Assembly: GCF_019222765.1 (NCBI RefSeq)
Contig: NZ_CP078145.1
Span: forward strand, 6,138,001-6,202,000
Length of the DNA stretch: 64,000 bases
Direction of reading: 5' to 3'
Source: Nocardia iowensis
Lineage (GTDB): Bacteria > Actinomycetota > Actinomycetes > Mycobacteriales > Mycobacteriaceae
How positions within the stretch are numbered: the first letter of the stretch is position 1; every line of letters starts with the position of its first letter. The position numbers and the translations under genes are program-made. Below are positions 61,725-64,000 of the stretch, piece after piece. Under the pieces are notes generated by a model, which did no database searches, had not been told where the DNA came from, and saw only the letters and a list, made by a program, of their open reading frames with translations.

Positions 61725-62396
61725 ATGAAAGTGGCCATCGCCGGGGCAGGCGCCGTCGGTCGATCCATCGCCAGGGAATTGCTGCGCGGCGGACACCGCG
61801 TCATGCTGCTCGAGCGGCAACTCGACCACATCGAACCGGAGGCGATCCCGGACGCCGTCTGGGTGCACGCCGACGCCTGTGAGCTCGCGTTGCTCGAGGA
61901 CGCGGGGCTGGAAACCTACGAGGTGGTCATCGCGGCCACCGGCGACGACAAGGCAAACCTGGTGCACAGCCTGCTCGCCAAGACCGAGTTCGGCGTGCGC
62001 CGAGTGGTGGCGCGGGTGAACGATCCGCGCAACGAATGGCTGTTCGACGGATCCTGGGGTGTCGACGTGGCGGTGTCAACGCCGCGCCTGCTCGCCTCGC
62101 TCGTCGAAGAGGCGGTCACCGTCGGCGATCTGGTGCGCCTGATGACGCTGCGGCAGGGCCAGGCCAACCTGGTCGAGATCACGCTGCCCGGCGACACCGG
62201 GCTGGCCGGAAAGCCGGTGCGCACGCTCACCCTGCCGCGCGACGCCGCCCTGGTGACGATTCTGCGCGGCGGCCGGGTGATCGTGCCGCAGCCGGACGAT
62301 CCGTTCGAGGGCGACGACGAACTGCTGTTCGTCACCTCGGTGGAGGCCGAAGAGGATTTGCGGGTCGAACTCGCCAACCACGGCATCAAGCCTTGA
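61725..62396 (+). CDS. ceoC: TrkA-like potassium regulator CeoC
   Basis: A 223-aa second TrkA-type RCK protein: KVAIAGAGAVGRSIARELLR (residues 2-21), VMLLERQLDHIEPEAIPDAV, EVVIAATGDDKANLVHSLLA, TrkA-C domain near VRTLTLPRDAALVTILRGGR. Forms with CeoB a likely hetero-oligomeric regulator; the pair is co-transcribed. ATG 61725. Probable partner: the divergent KimA-like transporter. Confidence 0.94.
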   Translation: MKVAIAGAGAVGRSIARELLRGGHRVMLLERQLDHIEPEAIPDAVWVHADACELALLEDAGLETYEVVIAATGDDKANLVHSLLAKTEFGVRRVVARVNDPRNEWLFDGSWGVDVAVSTPRLLASLVEEAVTVGDLVRLMTLRQGQANLVEITLPGDTGLAGKPVRTLTLPRDAALVTILRGGRVIVPQPDDPFEGDDELLFVTSVEAEEDLRVELANHGIKP

Positions 62397-62434
62397 CTCC
62401 CCGACAGGGCTGATACGCGGGCGGCTGAGACCTG

Positions 62435-63058
62435 CTAGGCCACCTTCAGTTCCGCCCGCAACTTGTTCAGCGCACGGTGCTGCATCACCCGGACCACGCC
62501 GGGACTGGTGCCGATCGCCTCGGCGGTCTGCGCCGCCGACCAGCCGAGCACGAGGCGCATGACCAGCACCTCGCGGTGTGCGGGAGCAAGCACCTTCATG
62601 AGTTCCCTGGTAGCCGCGCGCCGCTCGGACACCAGCGCCCACTCCTCGGGTCCCGCGGCGGTTGACGCCGTATCCGGCATCTCCGCCATCGGATAGGTCG
62701 GATGCTGCTGGGAACGGCGGAACGCGTCGGCGACCTTGTTCGACGCGATGCCGTAGACGAAGGCGAGGAACGACTTGCCCTGATCGCGGTACCGCGGGAT
62801 CGCGTTTACGGTGGCGATCAGGATCTCCTGCACCACGTCGTCGGCGGTCACCTGCAGATGGGCGGTATTGCCAAGGCGCGCACCGCAATACCGGCGGACC
62901 AGCGGATGGACGAGGCGGACGATCTCGGTGATGGCGGTGCGATCGCCCGCGGCCGCCGGGCCGATGTATTTGTCCAGTTCGGCCGACACTCGGCGGCTCT
63001 CCGACAGGGCCGGATTGTGGTTCTTCGACGATGCTGCGGGGTTGTGCTCGGTAGCCAC
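62435..63058 (-). CDS. ECF sigma factor, SigD/ShbA-like
   Basis: A 207-aa sigma factor. Region 2: AITEIVRLVHPLVRRYCGAR, DVVQEILIATVNAIPRYRDQ and SFLAFVYGIASNKVADAFRR. Region 4: LAPAHREVLVMRLVLGWSAA, then QTAEAIGTSPGVVRVMQHRA and LNKLRAEL. The 'PRYRDQGKSFLAFVYGIA' pattern matches SigD of mycobacteria and ShbA of streptomycetes. No anti-sigma gene is adjacent. GTG 63058 has AAAGGA 8 nt upstream; a longer frame to 63181 is rejected. In M. tuberculosis sigD lies elsewhere, so this copy is an insertion into the conserved ceoC-DUF3159 junction. Confidence 0.88.
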   Translation of the reverse strand: MATEHNPAASSKNHNPALSESRRVSAELDKYIGPAAAGDRTAITEIVRLVHPLVRRYCGARLGNTAHLQVTADDVVQEILIATVNAIPRYRDQGKSFLAFVYGIASNKVADAFRRSQQHPTYPMAEMPDTASTAAGPEEWALVSERRAATRELMKVLAPAHREVLVMRLVLGWSAAQTAEAIGTSPGVVRVMQHRALNKLRAELKVA

Positions 63059-63222
63059 GTCCGAGTCCTTTCGTGCGATCGTGCGTTGTTTCTTACGCAA
63101 CGATCGTCTGATGAACTCGGCTGACCAGCCAGGCACCCCAGGGTGGGTAACCACCCACCTCTGCGGTGGAACTTGCCCCACCCCTGAACGTTTTCGCCAG
63201 CGGACCCGGCGGAGTTAACGCC

Positions 63223-63909
63223 TTATGCGGCCGCGGCAGTCCTAGTGGGCAGATGACCCGCGCGGCGAACCGCCCAGACCGTGACGCCCAGCGCGATCGC
63301 GGTCAGCGGCCAGCCCATGGCGATGCGGGTGAACGCGAGCCAGCCGGTGCGGTCGGTGTCGTAGAGCTGCGACTGCACCAGGTAGCGGGCGCCGAAGACC
63401 AGCACCCAGGTGGTGGTCGCGAGGTAGTAGAGGCGCTGCACCCGTTGATCGCTGCGCCAGGCGCTGCCGTGGCCGTTCAGCACGCCCCAGATCACGCCGA
63501 CGAGCGGCCAGCGCACCAGCATCGAGACGAGGAACACGCCCGCGTAAACCAGGCTCGTGTAGATGCCGAACAGGAAGAAGCCCTTGGCCTCCCCCATCCG
63601 GTAGGCGATGAACGCGCAGATGCCGACGCCGAAGAAGCCGGAGATGGCGGGCTGGACGGGGCTGCGCCGGATCAGCCGCCAGACCAGGATCAACGCGGCC
63701 ACACCGAGCGCCGCCCAGATCGCCGCGGTCAGTCCGGCGAAACTGTTCACGGGGACGAACACGACCACGGGAACTGTCGAATAGATCAGGCCACTGAAAC
63801 CGCCGAGCTGCTCGAGCAGGGTCTGCTCGGCGGCTTCCTCGTCACGGTCGAGAGCCGCGGCAGGCTCGTTGTGTTCGCCTGAGGGGGCGTTGTCGTTGCT
63901 CGATGGCAT
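63223..63909 (-). CDS. DUF3159 integral membrane protein
   Basis: A 228-aa membrane protein with about five to six helices (LIYSTVPVVVFVPVNSFAGL, GVGICAFIAYRMGEAKGFFL, LVYAGVFLVSMLVRWPL, and C-terminal LTAIALGVTVWAVRRAG). A charged cytoplasmic N-terminus precedes them (EEAAEQTLLEQLGGFSGL). It matches the actinobacterial DUF3159 family (Rv2693c position); function unknown. ATG 63909. It follows the OB-fold gene with 3 nt between, so they are one operon. Confidence 0.85.
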   Translation of the reverse strand: MPSSNDNAPSGEHNEPAAALDRDEEAAEQTLLEQLGGFSGLIYSTVPVVVFVPVNSFAGLTAAIWAALGVAALILVWRLIRRSPVQPAISGFFGVGICAFIAYRMGEAKGFFLFGIYTSLVYAGVFLVSMLVRWPLVGVIWGVLNGHGSAWRSDQRVQRLYYLATTTWVLVFGARYLVQSQLYDTDRTGWLAFTRIAMGWPLTAIALGVTVWAVRRAGHLPTRTAAAA

Positions 63910-63912
63910 ACG

Positions 63913-64000
63913 TCAGCTGTTCCCGCGCAATTCGTAGTAGGGGTTGTAGATCACTTTGCGGCCGTCTCGATCGCCGACCCGGCCGCGAACCAAAATACGC
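63913..64000 (-). CDS. OB-fold nucleic-acid-binding protein (C-terminal end only)
   Basis: Only the last 28 codons are inside the window: minus-strand RILVRGRVGDRDGRK then VIYNPYYELRGNS and stop at 63913-63915. The pattern ILVRGRVG..DG...YNPYYEL is that of the actinobacterial OB-fold protein found next to DUF3159 (Rv2694c position). The rest lies beyond the right edge. Stop is 3 nt before the DUF3159 start. Confidence 0.75.
   Translation of the reverse strand, partial: RILVRGRVGDRDGRKVIYNPYYELRGNS

Overview
The window is high-GC actinobacterial DNA and looks like Nocardia or a close relative in the Mycobacteriales. The main reason is the right half (about 37.6 to 64 kb). From memory of the M. 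tuberculosis map it follows the order Rv2670c to Rv2694c: zapE, ribD-like reductase, lipoprotein hydrolase, aftC, msrB, chdC, coproporphyrinogen oxidase, hemE, DUF3000, RNase D-like, dxs, rRNA methyltransferase, KimA/APC permease, ceoB, ceoC, DUF3159 and an OB-fold protein. AftC (cell-wall arabinan) fits a mycolate-type organism. All calls come from reading the sequence and remembered family motifs; no search was run.

Layout. 0 to 1.4 kb: tRNA-Val(CAC) on the minus strand, then tRNA-Gly(GCC), tRNA-Cys(GCA) and tRNA-Val(GAC) on the plus strand. 1.4 to 4.6 kb: a decayed mobile-element scar next to the tRNA cluster. It has a 23-nt exact direct repeat at both ends, a SprT-like metalloprotease gene, two diverged copies of a structured repeat about 260 bp long (paired 18-bp palindromes; 22-bp perfect inverted repeats in copy 1), a kynureninase-like gene remnant, an SDR gene and the 3' remnant of an integrase-like gene. 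4.7 to 7 kb: an amidase and a small secreted protein.

7.3 to 15.2 kb: eight minus-strand genes in which every junction overlaps (4 to 14 nt). In transcription order they are a P-loop kinase-like protein, a GH3-type acyl-adenylating ligase, an LCM-type methyltransferase, an FAD oxidoreductase, two proteins I cannot place, a LysR-type ligand-binding domain without DNA-binding domain, and isopentenyl-diphosphate isomerase. This is the best candidate for an undescribed biosynthetic system.

15.5 to 37 kb: a gyrB gene without gyrA or recF, a 2-keto acid decarboxylase with a divergent PucR regulator, a frameshifted SDR with a divergent ArsR regulator, a short MetE-like protein, a convergent pair of unusual nuclease-like proteins, a tandem-repeat protein, a P450/FMO/LysR set, an MFS/GNAT pair, and a bicomponent ABC exporter followed by a GbsR/MarR-type regulator. 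37 to 64 kb: the conserved block (riboflavin/folate, cell wall, coproporphyrin-dependent haem synthesis, MEP pathway, potassium handling). Insertions in it include a MerR/methyltransferase pair, a glutaminase-STAS-cNMP fusion, a SIMPL protein, a beta-trefoil secreted protein, DUF1330, an enoyl-CoA hydratase and a SigD/ShbA-like sigma factor.
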